From positions 1 to 64,000 of the forward strand of contig NZ_AGRW01000044.1 in assembly GCF_000255555.1 (NCBI RefSeq): DNA of 64,000 bases, given 5' to 3'. Position numbers and translations under genes: made by a program. Below the pieces are notes generated by a model, which did no database searches, was not told the origin of the DNA, and was given only the letters and a program-made list of their open reading frames with translations. The first letter of the stretch is position 1. Each line of letters opens with the position of its first letter. Shown one piece after another: positions 52,269-60,693 of this stretch. The stretch comes from Treponema saccharophilum DSM 2985 (GTDB taxonomy: Bacteria > Spirochaetota > Spirochaetia > Treponematales > Treponemataceae).

Positions 52269-52339
52269 GTGTTTCTCCTTGGCATTTTCTCTTCTTGCCG
52301 GAAGTTTGGTTTGCGACCTCATTGAAAGTCAGAGGTCTG

Positions 52340-52792
52340 TCATTTTTTCACTTTCATTATGTCAATGCTCTTCAGTTTTGACTTGGAAGAAGCGATTGTT
52401 ACTTTGATTTCGCTCGATGTGGCGAGCTTCTTTTTGTTCGCGTCGGACACGGTGTACGAGAACGAGCCGGCTTTTGCGAACGAAACGGTGAGCGTGTAGG
52501 TCGTCGCGCCGTTCGAGCTCGTGCCTTTTGTGACGCTCTGGATTTTCGCGCCGCAGGTGTTGGTCGCGAGCGCGATGTTCGATGTGGAAACTGAAAGATT
52601 CCCTTTCACGGTGAACGTCGTCTCTGCTGTGGTGCTGGACATTTTCGCGGAACTGTCGCAAGTCACCGTCACTGCGCTCTTCGTCGCCTAGAACATGAAG
52701 TCGCTGTTCGACTGGGAAAACGCGCTTTCCGCCGCCATAAAAAATGCCGACGCGACAAGAACCGCCCTGGCAGATTTAAAAATCCTCTTCAT
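52340..52792 (-). pseudogene. Exported-protein paralogue interrupted by an in-frame amber codon
   Basis: ATG 52792, preceded by AAGGAT, opens a frame with a signal peptide (MKRIFKSARAVLVASAFF). Codon 35 is TAG (52690-52688), and the same frame then runs on without interruption to a stop at 52340 (about 149 sense codons). The part after the stop (ATKSAVTV... IQSVTKGTSSNGATTYTLTV) resembles the N-terminal domain of the protein encoded at 52872-53786 (STKNAVTV... ITSVTRDTASANTYNAKF). It is best read as a gene inactivated by one nonsense change, or as a sequencing error or read-through case. No frameshift is needed. Confidence 0.75.
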
Positions 52793-52871
52793 AAAATATC
52801 CTTGTGTGCTTTTGAAAACTGCCATTGCAGAACTCGATTCTGAATCAAGTACTGCAAATGACAGGTGTGTC

Positions 52872-53786
52872 TTATTTGTACGGGTTCGAGAACTTCGGAA
52901 CCACTGCTGATTTTCCGTCCTGCGCAGCCTTCACGCCTTTCTCTCCGCCTTTCTTGAAGCGTTCGATTTCCGCGCTGTCGGTGTAGCCGCTGTTCTGCGC
53001 CAATTTTGTGTAGTTGATTTTTGGGGTCACCTTCTTCTTTGCCGCGGCCGCTTCCTTCTTCAGCTTCGTGTACTCGTCGTAGCAGATTTTGTAGCCGTTC
53101 GCTTCAGCCTTGTTGAGCCTTCCCGTCTTGACACCTTCCATGTAGTCGCCCACAAGCGCGCTTGTGTATCCGAGTTCGCTCGATTTTGCCGAGGCACGAC
53201 TTCTGTAGTTCGACTCTTTTTCGCCCACCGCTGATTTGAAGCCGTCCTCGTAGCCTGCGTTTTTTGCCTGCGTTTTTTGCTGTGTGCTAGGTCCACCGAA
53301 CGAACTGTCCTGCGTCTCGCTTGCTGTGATAGTTACATAACGTTGCGGTATTCCATCGCTCATTGGCTCGCAGACTTCCATTGTCGCAACCTTGCCGGTT
53401 GTTCCGTTGAAAGTGATAGGCACGTAATTTGCGTCATTGTCTACAAGCCAGAATTTCAAATTGCCGCGAGCGGAAGTCAAAGTGAATTTTGCGTTGTATG
53501 TGTTTGCAGAGGCGGTATCCCTTGTAACGCTTGTGATTTTCACGCCAGCAGGATTCTCCTCAAAACGGAAACTGTTGACTGTCGGAACAAAGTCTCCCTT
53601 TGTAGTACGGATAGGAATTTCTCGGTCGTAAAGAGTCCTAAACTCTACAGTAACTGCGTTTTTCGTGCTTGCAGATTCACCCTCTGTGCCTCTGTTCCTT
53701 GTCGCCTGGTCGCCGCGCTGTGCCACCGCCGTTCCTGCGCACGAAAGCAATGCAAGAGCCGCGATTGCCTTGAAAATCTTTTTCAT
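52872..53786 (-). CDS. Exported protein with N-terminal beta domain and coiled Ala/Lys-rich tail
   Basis: A 304-residue exported protein of unknown function. Signal peptide MKKIFKAIAALALLSCAGTA is followed by a beta-rich domain (about 30-150) shared with the broken gene downstream, then a helical part with GYEDGF- and GYTSAL-type spacing (AKNAGYEDGFKSAVGEKESN) that recalls the spacer of the FGE-fold protein. ATG 53786 is preceded by AAGGAG within CCAAGGAGAAACAC, the same leader as at 52268. It lies in a row of four exported or small genes read leftwards from one strong promoter. Confidence 0.7.
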   Translation of the reverse strand: MKKIFKAIAALALLSCAGTAVAQRGDQATRNRGTEGESASTKNAVTVEFRTLYDREIPIRTTKGDFVPTVNSFRFEENPAGVKITSVTRDTASANTYNAKFTLTSARGNLKFWLVDNDANYVPITFNGTTGKVATMEVCEPMSDGIPQRYVTITASETQDSSFGGPSTQQKTQAKNAGYEDGFKSAVGEKESNYRSRASAKSSELGYTSALVGDYMEGVKTGRLNKAEANGYKICYDEYTKLKKEAAAAKKKVTPKINYTKLAQNSGYTDSAEIERFKKGGEKGVKAAQDGKSAVVPKFSNPYK

Positions 53787-53836
53787 GTGTTTCTCCTTGG
53801 CAGTTTTGCTTCTTGCCGGAAGTTTTGTTTTTTAGT

Positions 53837-53944
53837 TCAGTTCAGTTCAAATTCGATGATTGGTTCGGGCGGGCAGATGTCGTAGCGGTTCTTCGCATTT
53901 TTTTTGGGAAACAAGAGGATTTGTGAGCGCAAAATCGTCTTCAT
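53837..53944 (-). CDS. 35-residue small protein
   Basis: ATG 53944 has an excellent ribosome-binding site (AAAGGAG, seven bases upstream) and opens 35 codons ending in TGA at 53839-53837. The peptide starts MKTILRSQILLFPKKN and ends in an acidic Pro-rich tail (PPEPIIEFELN). It lies 50 bases before the 304-residue exported protein on the same strand and is the first frame after the promoter at 54040-54067. The pattern resembles a short secreted or membrane-active peptide or a leader; function unknown. Confidence 0.5.
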   Translation of the reverse strand: MKTILRSQILLFPKKNAKNRYDICPPEPIIEFELN

Positions 53945-54039
53945 GTTTTCTCCTTTCGTTTTTGTGTTTTCTTCAAAAAAAATCCGGTTGTTCAATTTTT
54001 CTGCACAGGGCGTTTTGAATTTTTTGGTAAATGAATCTG

Positions 54040-54067
54040 ATTATATCATGGGCTATCTATATTCCAA
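54040..54067 (-). promoter_or_regulatory. Strong promoter for the exported-protein cluster
   Basis: Read on the minus strand: TTGGAA (54067-54062), 16-base spacer, TATAAT (54045-54040). Transcription would start near 54033, giving about 90 bases of leader to the 35-residue ORF. The region 53945-54190 is otherwise AT-rich without genes. Confidence 0.75.
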
Positions 54068-54191
54068 CAAAAATATAAGTAAATGTTAAGAAAATGCTCA
54101 GATATGCTCAAGAAAAACGGAAAAATCAAAAATTCTGTTTTTTGCCGATTTGGCGGTTCCGTCGTGATACAATAGACGGGACGGGGGCGTA

Positions 54192-55379
54192 ATGAAAAAG
54201 AAAAAGACGAGCAGGCGGAAGTACTTCAAACGGCATATTCTCCGCGTGCTGCGCTCTCCGCTGACGTACTGCTATATCGCGCTTCCGTTGTTCTTCCTCG
54301 CGCTTATACAGATAACGTATGCGGCCGAGCGCGGAAAATCGATGTCGAGCCCGATTGACGGCTACTGGCATTTCGTGGTGGCGTTCACCGCGGGGTATTT
54401 CGATTTCGTCGTGAAAACCGGAATCGGGCGTCTGTGCAGCTTGATAATGCTCATTTCTGGAATACTGCTTTTCAGCACGTTTACGGCGAAGATTGCGTCG
54501 GTTTTTATGGACATTCAGCTGAAGAAGGACAGGGGGCTTGGAAAAGTGAAGAATCTCAGCGGACATTTTCTGCTTTGCGGATGGAGGAACGGTTTTGAGG
54601 GAATCCTCGACGCGGTTTTGAATTCGAATCCGGAGATAACGCCAGACCAGATTGTCCTTGTGAACGAGGCGCCCTACGAGGCGATTGAGCATGTGCGCGC
54701 GCAAATCCGCTTCAAGGGAATCCACTACATATCGGGCGACTGCTCCGACGCGGACGTGATGAGGCGCGCGCTCGTGAAAAGCGCCGAGCGGGCGCTCGTC
54801 ATCGCCGACAGGTCGCGGAGCGGCGGCTCGCTTGTCGATGTCGATTCGCGCACAGTTCTTTCCGTCCTCACGCTCAAGAACATGAACCCGTCGCTGTACG
54901 TCGTCGCCGAGCTTTCCGACGCGAAATTCGAGAGCCATCTCCAGCTCGCGCACTGCGACGAGGTCATCCTCACGACCGATTACGAGGACGCGCTTCTCGC
55001 CACGGCTTCGAGCGGCATGGGGTACTCGAACGTCATCCGCGAGCTTATCGGGGACGACGCCGATTCGGGAATCTTGATAGAGAACATCCCGGCGAATTTC
55101 ATCGGGCGCACGTACGGCGATTTCGCGCGTTCCGTCTACGCTTCTGGGCGCGACCGCTCGATTCTGGTGGGGCTTCTCCTCAACACGGGGAATTTCTACC
55201 AGCGGAGGAAGGAAGCCGTCCGCGAGGCGCAGAAAAACCCGGACGTGAAGACCGTCGTCGGCAATCTCATGAAGGTGAAGACGCTGAAAAGCAACGAGCC
55301 GGTGCTCGCGCCAGACGATTCATTCGTCATCCAGCCGAACACGAAGGCGATTTTCGTCAAGGGAAAGGAAGAGCTGTAG
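54192..55379 (+). CDS. Two-TM potassium-channel-like protein with RCK domains and unusual filter
   Basis: A 395-residue membrane protein built like MthK-type channels: span 1 (about 24-43), pore loop with filter TAGYFD (66-71) in HFVVAFTAGYFDFVVKTGIG, span 2 (about 82-105), then a cytosolic RCK/TrkA-N region (Rossmann start GHFLLCGWRNGFEGIL) with TrkA-C-like end. The canonical filter TVGYGD is changed at two places (Ala for Val, Phe for Gly), so selectivity may differ from K+. A TACAAT -10 box lies upstream. The cyclic-nucleotide-binding gene follows after 18 bases. Confidence 0.82.
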   Translation: MKKKKTSRRKYFKRHILRVLRSPLTYCYIALPLFFLALIQITYAAERGKSMSSPIDGYWHFVVAFTAGYFDFVVKTGIGRLCSLIMLISGILLFSTFTAKIASVFMDIQLKKDRGLGKVKNLSGHFLLCGWRNGFEGILDAVLNSNPEITPDQIVLVNEAPYEAIEHVRAQIRFKGIHYISGDCSDADVMRRALVKSAERALVIADRSRSGGSLVDVDSRTVLSVLTLKNMNPSLYVVAELSDAKFESHLQLAHCDEVILTTDYEDALLATASSGMGYSNVIRELIGDDADSGILIENIPANFIGRTYGDFARSVYASGRDRSILVGLLLNTGNFYQRRKEAVREAQKNPDVKTVVGNLMKVKTLKSNEPVLAPDDSFVIQPNTKAIFVKGKEEL

Positions 55380-55397
55380 GAAAGTCAGGAGGAAGCG

Positions 55398-55925
55398 ATG
55401 GCAAAACGGCAGAAATTTGAGGACGTGCTTCCCTGGCTCGTCGGGATTGAGCTTTTCGACACGTTCAGCATCGAAAGCGAGGATGACAGGCGGATTCTCC
55501 GCGTCGTCTACGACAACCTTTCCCCGCGCTCGTTCAAGGCGGGCGACGTCATAATCCGCGAGGGCGAGGTCGGCGACGATTTCCATATTCTTATAGAAGG
55601 AAGCGTGCAGGTTTTCAGGGATACGCCGTCCGGGGACACAATCGCGCTTGCGGAGATGGGGGCGGGCGAGCACGTTTTCTTCGGGGAAGGCGCGCTTCTC
55701 GGCTCGGACAGGAGAACGGCGACCGTAAAGGCGAAGACGGCGTGCCGGACGCTCGCGCTGAAAGGCTCCACGTTCTCCGCGCTGTCGAACATCGAGCCGC
55801 GGCTGGGGTTCCGGGTCTGCTACTGCCTCGCGCGCCGGCTGAAATTGTCGCTCCTTCAGGCAAACCTCGACATAACGACGCTGTACGAGACTCTTTTCCG
55901 CGAAATCGAGGGGAACTGCTTCTGA
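55398..55925 (+). CDS. Cyclic-nucleotide-binding domain protein
   Basis: A 175-residue soluble protein with a single cNMP-binding (Crp-type sensor) domain: FKAGDVIIREGEVGDDFHIL, EGSVQVF, MGAGEHVFFGEGALLGSDRRTATV. The phosphate-binding cassette FGEGALL...RTAT has the Arg that contacts the cyclic phosphate. No helix-turn-helix is seen, so it is not a transcription factor. AGGAGG precedes the ATG, and it lies 18 bases after the channel-like gene. Together they look like a cyclic-nucleotide-gated channel split into two polypeptides; interaction is inferred from adjacency. Confidence 0.87.
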   Translation: MAKRQKFEDVLPWLVGIELFDTFSIESEDDRRILRVVYDNLSPRSFKAGDVIIREGEVGDDFHILIEGSVQVFRDTPSGDTIALAEMGAGEHVFFGEGALLGSDRRTATVKAKTACRTLALKGSTFSALSNIEPRLGFRVCYCLARRLKLSLLQANLDITTLYETLFREIEGNCF

Positions 55926-55990
55926 TTCTTCCTTTTTTGCTCTTGCCCCGATGACGCGCGTTTTCCGTGAACAGAAACCGATATGTGTGC

Positions 55991-56009
55991 TATCATTGTG
56001 CGCATGAAA
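55991..56009 (+). promoter_or_regulatory. -10 box of the Ter operon, leaderless leader peptide
   Basis: TATCAT at 55991-55996 is followed by seven bases and ATG 56004, so transcription should begin at the leader-peptide start codon. The -35 region is weak. Confidence 0.45.
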
Positions 56010-56072
56010 AAACAACTCCGCTTATTTCCGAATAACTGTCCATGCCGAACCCTTTTCAGGAGCGCGCTGTGA
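56004..56072 (+). CDS. 22-residue leader peptide coupled to the YceG-like gene
   Basis: ATG 56004, seven bases after the -10 box, opens 22 codons (MKKQLRLFPNNCPCRTLFRS and on) ending in TGA at 56070-56072. This stop overlaps the GTG start of the YceG-like protein (GTGA, 56069-56072), and the AGGAG ribosome-binding site for that GTG (56058-56062) lies within the peptide's own codons. Translation of the leader would bring ribosomes straight to the GTG. A fourth of its residues are Cys, Arg or Pro. Whether the peptide itself acts is unknown. Confidence 0.5.
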   Translation: MKKQLRLFPNNCPCRTLFRSAL

Positions 56073-58336
56073 GCGACTCTCTTTTCGTTCGGAAATGCGT
56101 GAAAAGCCTCGGCGACTATTTCGTGCCGATGGCATCGCGCGGCGGGAATTTCGTCCATTTCTCGCGGATTTGCGGCTGGAGCGGGGACACCGCGCTGTTC
56201 GTCTCCGAATTCTGCCGCGATGCCAGAACGTGCGGGTGCGTAATCGACGGTCGCATACCGAATCCTGACGGCGGCAACATCGCTTTTTTCGAGGAGCATT
56301 TCGGAAAGAATTTCCGGATAACGGAGGATTCCGTCTCGTCAAATCTTCCGCGTTGGCTTCCTTCTCTCAGGAAAACCGTTGTCCCGCTTCTTTCACGCTC
56401 GATAATCCGCTCGCTTTCCGTTCTGTCATCGCATGGGAAACCCGAGGGGGCGGTGAGGAGCGCGTTCGTCAAATTCATGTGCTGGCTTTACTACAGATTC
56501 CCGCTCGTCGTCAGTTCCCTCGGCTCATCGCGCGTCCCGAAGATAATCGCGTTCGGGGACATTTCCGCGCACGAGCTTCTGTTCGTCCATGCGCTTGTGG
56601 GCGCGGGCTGCGACGCTGTCCTCGTGTGCGCTGACGGCGGCGCGTCGTATTCCCGGCTCGACCCGTCGTCAACTTTTTCCGACTCGATTTCCGGCGGGAC
56701 GGAGCCGCTTCCGGATGGTTTTCCGGATTCCGTCTTGCGCGGCGCCGGGCCGTCCGTTTCCTGTGCGCCCGATTCCTGCGCCTTTCGCGTCGTGACGAAC
56801 GCCTATGACATCGGCGACGGTTTTTGCGCCGTGGAGACGGATGTTTCCGCGCGCGGTTCGGGCGAAAACGAAATCAGAAACGTGTTCTGCAGGATTGACG
56901 GCGCCGAGGACAGGAACCTTTACGAAGGAAAGCTTTTGTCGTTCAGGCGCGGAATCGAATCTCGCGGCCGCAATATCGTTGTCGTTGACGGGGGAATCCC
57001 GCGCGCGACGACCGAGGAAATCGCAAGGATAAGGCGCGGCCGCGAGGATTCACCGGCTGCGATTGCGTCGGCGCTGTCGTCGTCCATCCAGTGGGGCGCG
57101 AGCAGGGAAATCGAGTCGATGATGAGGCGGGCGTTTTCCGAGACGGTCTTCGCGGAATCGAAAAAAGGATGCGCCGGAAGCCGTCTCGTGAGCCGCGCGG
57201 TTACGCTGTGCTGCTACGTCGCGCGGTATGCCCCGGCTCTTTTCAGGAACATGAAGCTCCCGTCCGTTTCCCTTTTCATACAGTTCGGGGCGGAGGGCGG
57301 CGCGACCGAGGCGGCGTTCCTGTCGCTTCTTTCCCGCCTTCCCGTCGACGTCCTCGTCCTGCGCCCCGATTTGAATTCGCCGTGCGATTTTTCCGGCGTG
57401 GAGATTGCCGCCGTCAAGAACGCGGAGAGCGTTCCTCTTTCGCGCTTTCCCGCCGGCGGGGATTTTTCGCGCGTGGGGACCGTGGCGTTCCGTGCCGAGC
57501 GCGACCTTGACGGGATTCTCTACACGGGGACAGGATTGTTCCGCGAGAAGCAGCATTCTCGGGCGGAAGCCGTGATTTTGCGGACGACAGCGGACGAGAT
57601 TCCGATTCTGTGGGGAGAGGAGGCGCGGTTCCGCCCGAATTTCCGCGTCGACGGAGATGTCGTCGGCATTCCCGTCATATTCGCGAAAATATCGGGCGTT
57701 GACGGCGGCGACGTTGGGCGCTACTGGAGAACAATCGGCTCCCTTTCCGGCAATGACGCGTTCGTCGTCCGCGGCGCGCCCTTCATAAAGCACGGGTCGT
57801 TCAGCCCGATGGCGCGGTTCGCCTCCGAATTCTACCGTGACGGGCGGCTCCGGGTCGATTACATAAAGGCGCATCCTGATTTTCCGTACAGGATTCTGCG
57901 CGGGGAAATGCAGGATTTCATCCTCGAGAAGCTTTCTCTCCTCATCGAGCGGAAACTCGTGCGGGGAATCGGGGAGAACGGGACGGAATACCTTGCCGTC
58001 TCGACAATACTGAACATGCCGGGCGAAATCGTCAGGCTGTTCCAGAATTTTGATTTTACGAAAAAAAGCCCTAAATTCGTCTACGTGAACGCGGGCGAGA
58101 GCGAGATTTCCGTCGAGGATTCGATTCTGTCGGCATTCCTCGTGGTTTGCGGATTCGACGTCGTCTTTTTTGTCCCGACGGGATACAGGAGCGTCGAGGG
58201 CAATTTTCGCGATATCCTTCCCGATGAGCACGTCGTCGGGGATTTCGTCTGCGGGCTTTCCGTTCCGGATGAGTTTCCGGCAGACGTTTCCCGCGCAGCG
58301 CGCTCGATTTTCGGGAAGTTTTTTAGGAGGAGGTGA
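56069..58336 (+). CDS. YceG-like protein of the Ter biosynthetic module
   Basis: A 755-residue cytoplasmic protein resembling the YceG family (PF14266), encoded next to TelA and TerD genes as in Bacillus yceCDEFGHI. It appears to have two similar halves with Rossmann-like starts (KIIAFGDISAHELLFVHALV and, later, FVYVNAGESEISVEDSILSA). Members are proposed to work in a small-molecule or ATP-grasp-linked biosynthetic step of the Ter system; the activity is not known. I use GTG 56069, six bases after AGGAG, instead of ATG 56042, which has no ribosome-binding site. The TelA gene starts three bases after its stop. Confidence 0.75.
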   Translation: MSDSLFVRKCVKSLGDYFVPMASRGGNFVHFSRICGWSGDTALFVSEFCRDARTCGCVIDGRIPNPDGGNIAFFEEHFGKNFRITEDSVSSNLPRWLPSLRKTVVPLLSRSIIRSLSVLSSHGKPEGAVRSAFVKFMCWLYYRFPLVVSSLGSSRVPKIIAFGDISAHELLFVHALVGAGCDAVLVCADGGASYSRLDPSSTFSDSISGGTEPLPDGFPDSVLRGAGPSVSCAPDSCAFRVVTNAYDIGDGFCAVETDVSARGSGENEIRNVFCRIDGAEDRNLYEGKLLSFRRGIESRGRNIVVVDGGIPRATTEEIARIRRGREDSPAAIASALSSSIQWGASREIESMMRRAFSETVFAESKKGCAGSRLVSRAVTLCCYVARYAPALFRNMKLPSVSLFIQFGAEGGATEAAFLSLLSRLPVDVLVLRPDLNSPCDFSGVEIAAVKNAESVPLSRFPAGGDFSRVGTVAFRAERDLDGILYTGTGLFREKQHSRAEAVILRTTADEIPILWGEEARFRPNFRVDGDVVGIPVIFAKISGVDGGDVGRYWRTIGSLSGNDAFVVRGAPFIKHGSFSPMARFASEFYRDGRLRVDYIKAHPDFPYRILRGEMQDFILEKLSLLIERKLVRGIGENGTEYLAVSTILNMPGEIVRLFQNFDFTKKSPKFVYVNAGESEISVEDSILSAFLVVCGFDVVFFVPTGYRSVEGNFRDILPDEHVVGDFVCGLSVPDEFPADVSRAARSIFGKFFRRR

Positions 58337-58339
58337 TTT

Positions 58340-59458
58340 ATGGCACTTGATTTCGGGCGGAATGAGGAACGCCTGCCCGTCGAGGACGATTCGGCCGTAA
58401 GGACGTACGACATCGTCGCGGACAGGAAAAGCCTCGGCAAGACGCTTGTCGGTTCGGCGGAGGTTGACAGCCTCGTCAGCCGCATTGAGGTCCACAACAT
58501 CGACACGATTGTGAACTTCGGGGCGGAGGCTGCCGGCGAGATTGCGAAGGCGTCCGATGCCGTTCTCGGCGGGATGAGCGTCGCGAAAATCGACGAGACG
58601 AGCGAGCTTCTCGGCACGCTCGCGAAGATAATGGACAAATTCGACATCAACGAGATAAAGGCCGACCCCGGTTTTTTGAGCAGGATGTTCGGGAACCTCA
58701 AGAAGCAGATTGAGAAGATAATGGCGAAATACCACACGCTCGGCGAGGATGTGGACAAAATATACGTCCAGCTCAAGTCGTTCGAGGCGGAGATACGCGA
58801 GTCGAACAAGAACCTCGACAAGCTTTTCGAGGCGAACGTCGAAAGCTACCATCAGCTCGTGAAGTACATCCTCGCGGGCGAGCAGGCGTGCGCGGAGCTT
58901 GACGAGTACATCGCCGCCCGCCGCGCCGAGCTTGAGTCCACCGGCGACAACTCGCTGAAATTCGAGATTCAGGAGCTTGAGCAGGCGCGCCTTATGATGG
59001 AGCAGCGGACGCAGGACCTCCGCATGGCAGAGAACGTCGCGATGCAGTCGATTCCGATGATAAAGACGATGGAATTCAGCAACTTCAACCTCATCAGGAA
59101 GATAAATTCGGCGTTCATCGTCACGCTTCCCGTTTTCAAGCAGGGAATCGCGCAGGCAATCCTCCTCAAGCGGCAGCGCATCCAGGCGGAGTCTCTCGAG
59201 GCGCTCGACAAGCGCACGAACGAGATGCTCGTCAAGAACGCGCAGAACACCGTGGAGGTTTCGACGGCGACGCTACGCATGGTTTCGGAAAGCTCCATAA
59301 AAATCGAGACGCTCGAAAAGACTTGGCGCACGATAACGTCCGGGATAGACGAGGCGCGCAGGATTGGCGAGGACGCGAAGAAAAAGCGCGAGGAGGATAT
59401 CGTCCGGCTCGACGCCATAAAGCGCGAGTTCATGCAGAAATTCAACGGTAAGCAGTAA
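58340..59458 (+). CDS. TelA/KlaA toxic-anion-resistance family protein
   Basis: A 372-residue, nearly all-helical protein of the TelA family (Bacillus YceH type), with stretches [40 protein letters not shown] and the conserved C-terminal helices ([40 protein letters not shown]). It is associated with tellurite and other stress resistance through an unknown mechanism. GGAGG precedes the ATG, and it sits between the YceG-like gene and three TerD genes in one transcript. No signal peptide or membrane span is seen. Confidence 0.9.
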   Translation: MALDFGRNEERLPVEDDSAVRTYDIVADRKSLGKTLVGSAEVDSLVSRIEVHNIDTIVNFGAEAAGEIAKASDAVLGGMSVAKIDETSELLGTLAKIMDKFDINEIKADPGFLSRMFGNLKKQIEKIMAKYHTLGEDVDKIYVQLKSFEAEIRESNKNLDKLFEANVESYHQLVKYILAGEQACAELDEYIAARRAELESTGDNSLKFEIQELEQARLMMEQRTQDLRMAENVAMQSIPMIKTMEFSNFNLIRKINSAFIVTLPVFKQGIAQAILLKRQRIQAESLEALDKRTNEMLVKNAQNTVEVSTATLRMVSESSIKIETLEKTWRTITSGIDEARRIGEDAKKKREEDIVRLDAIKREFMQKFNGKQ

Positions 59459-59474
59459 AAAAAAGGAGGAATGC

Positions 59475-60056
59475 ATGCCGGTAAGTTTGGTGAAGGGGCA
59501 GAAGGTTGACCTGACGAAGGGAAACCCGTCGCTCAAAAAAGTTATGGTCGGGTTGGGATGGGACGTCAACGCGTTCGATTCCGGCTCGCAGTTCGATCTT
59601 GACGTCTCCGTTTTCATGCTCGGCGCGAACGGGAAATGCCCTTCCGACGGCGAGTTCATCTTCTACAACAATCTCTCGCACAAGAGCGGGAGCGTCGTGC
59701 ACAAGGGCGACAACAGGACGGGCGACGGCGAGGGCGACGACGAGCAGGTCGATGTCGATTTGCAGAAAGTCCCGCCGAACATAGAGCGGATTGCGTTCAC
59801 CGTCACGATTTACGAGGCGGAGAAGCGGCGGCAGAACTTCGGGCAGGTGTCGAACGCGTTCATCAGAATCGTCAACGATGCGGACGGCGCGGAAGTCGTA
59901 AGGTACGACCTAGGCGAGGACTTCTCGATTGAGACGGCGCTTGTCGTCGGCGAGCTGTACCGGAACGGCGCGGAGTGGAAATTCAACGCGATTGGAAGCG
60001 GGTTCAGCGGCGGGCTTGCGGCGCTGTGCGCCCATTTCGGAATCGATGCTGCCTGA
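59475..60056 (+). CDS. TerD family protein (copy 1)
   Basis: A 193-residue TerD-family protein: [40 protein letters not shown], the acidic loop [18 protein letters not shown] and the end [20 protein letters not shown]. TerD proteins bind two calcium ions through such Asp-rich loops and take part in the Ter envelope-stress response. GGAGG precedes the ATG. The C-terminal coding sequence is almost identical to that of copy 2, pointing to recent duplication or gene conversion. Confidence 0.93.
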   Translation: MPVSLVKGQKVDLTKGNPSLKKVMVGLGWDVNAFDSGSQFDLDVSVFMLGANGKCPSDGEFIFYNNLSHKSGSVVHKGDNRTGDGEGDDEQVDVDLQKVPPNIERIAFTVTIYEAEKRRQNFGQVSNAFIRIVNDADGAEVVRYDLGEDFSIETALVVGELYRNGAEWKFNAIGSGFSGGLAALCAHFGIDAA

Positions 60057-60102
60057 TTGATTCGTGTTTTGGCTGCGGGGATTCCGCGGCAAGGAGGAAT
60101 AT

Positions 60103-60684
60103 ATGCCAATATGTTTGAAAAAAGGTGAGAAGGTCAGCCTCACGAAGGACAATCCCGGGCTGAAGAACGTTCTTGTGGGATTGGGATGGGACGTCAACGC
60201 GTTCGACACGGGCGGAAGCTTCGACCTTGACGCGTCTGCCTTTCTTCTTACCGACTCGGGAAAAGTCTCGGCGCAGGAGGATTTCGTGTTCTACGGCAAC
60301 AAGGAGCACAAATCGGGCGGCGTCGTCTACATGGGCGACAACAGGACGGGAGCGGGAGAGGGCGACGACGAGCAGATTAAGCTCGACCTCTCGAAGATTC
60401 CGCAGGCGATAACCCGCATCGTCTTCACCGTCACGATTTACGAGGCGGAGGCGCGCCGGCAGAATTTCGGGCAGGTGTCGAACGCGTTCATCCGGCTCGT
60501 CGACGAGAGCGCGGGAAAGGAAATCGTGAGGTACGACCTCGGCGAGGACTTCTCGATTGAGACAGCCGTCGTCGTCGGCGAAGTGTACCGGAACGGCGCG
60601 GAATGGAAATTCAACGCGATTGGAAGCGGGTTCAGCGGCGGGCTTGCGGCATTGTGCGCCCATTTCGGCATCGAAGTCGCGTAG
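60103..60684 (+). CDS. TerD family protein (copy 2)
   Basis: A 193-residue TerD-family protein, the close paralogue of copy 1: [50 protein letters not shown] and the shared C-terminal end. The calcium-loop acidic residues are kept. Start ATG 60103 is set by AAGGAGG. It lies 46 bases after copy 1 and nine bases before copy 3; all three are read with YceG and TelA. Confidence 0.93.
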   Translation: MPICLKKGEKVSLTKDNPGLKNVLVGLGWDVNAFDTGGSFDLDASAFLLTDSGKVSAQEDFVFYGNKEHKSGGVVYMGDNRTGAGEGDDEQIKLDLSKIPQAITRIVFTVTIYEAEARRQNFGQVSNAFIRLVDESAGKEIVRYDLGEDFSIETAVVVGEVYRNGAEWKFNAIGSGFSGGLAALCAHFGIEVA

Positions 60685-60693
60685 GAGGTTCTC

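Noticed and set aside
53904-54089. 61-residue plus-strand ORF in the AT-rich gap
   Set aside because: No ribosome-binding site, overlaps the promoter and the better-supported minus-strand small ORF.
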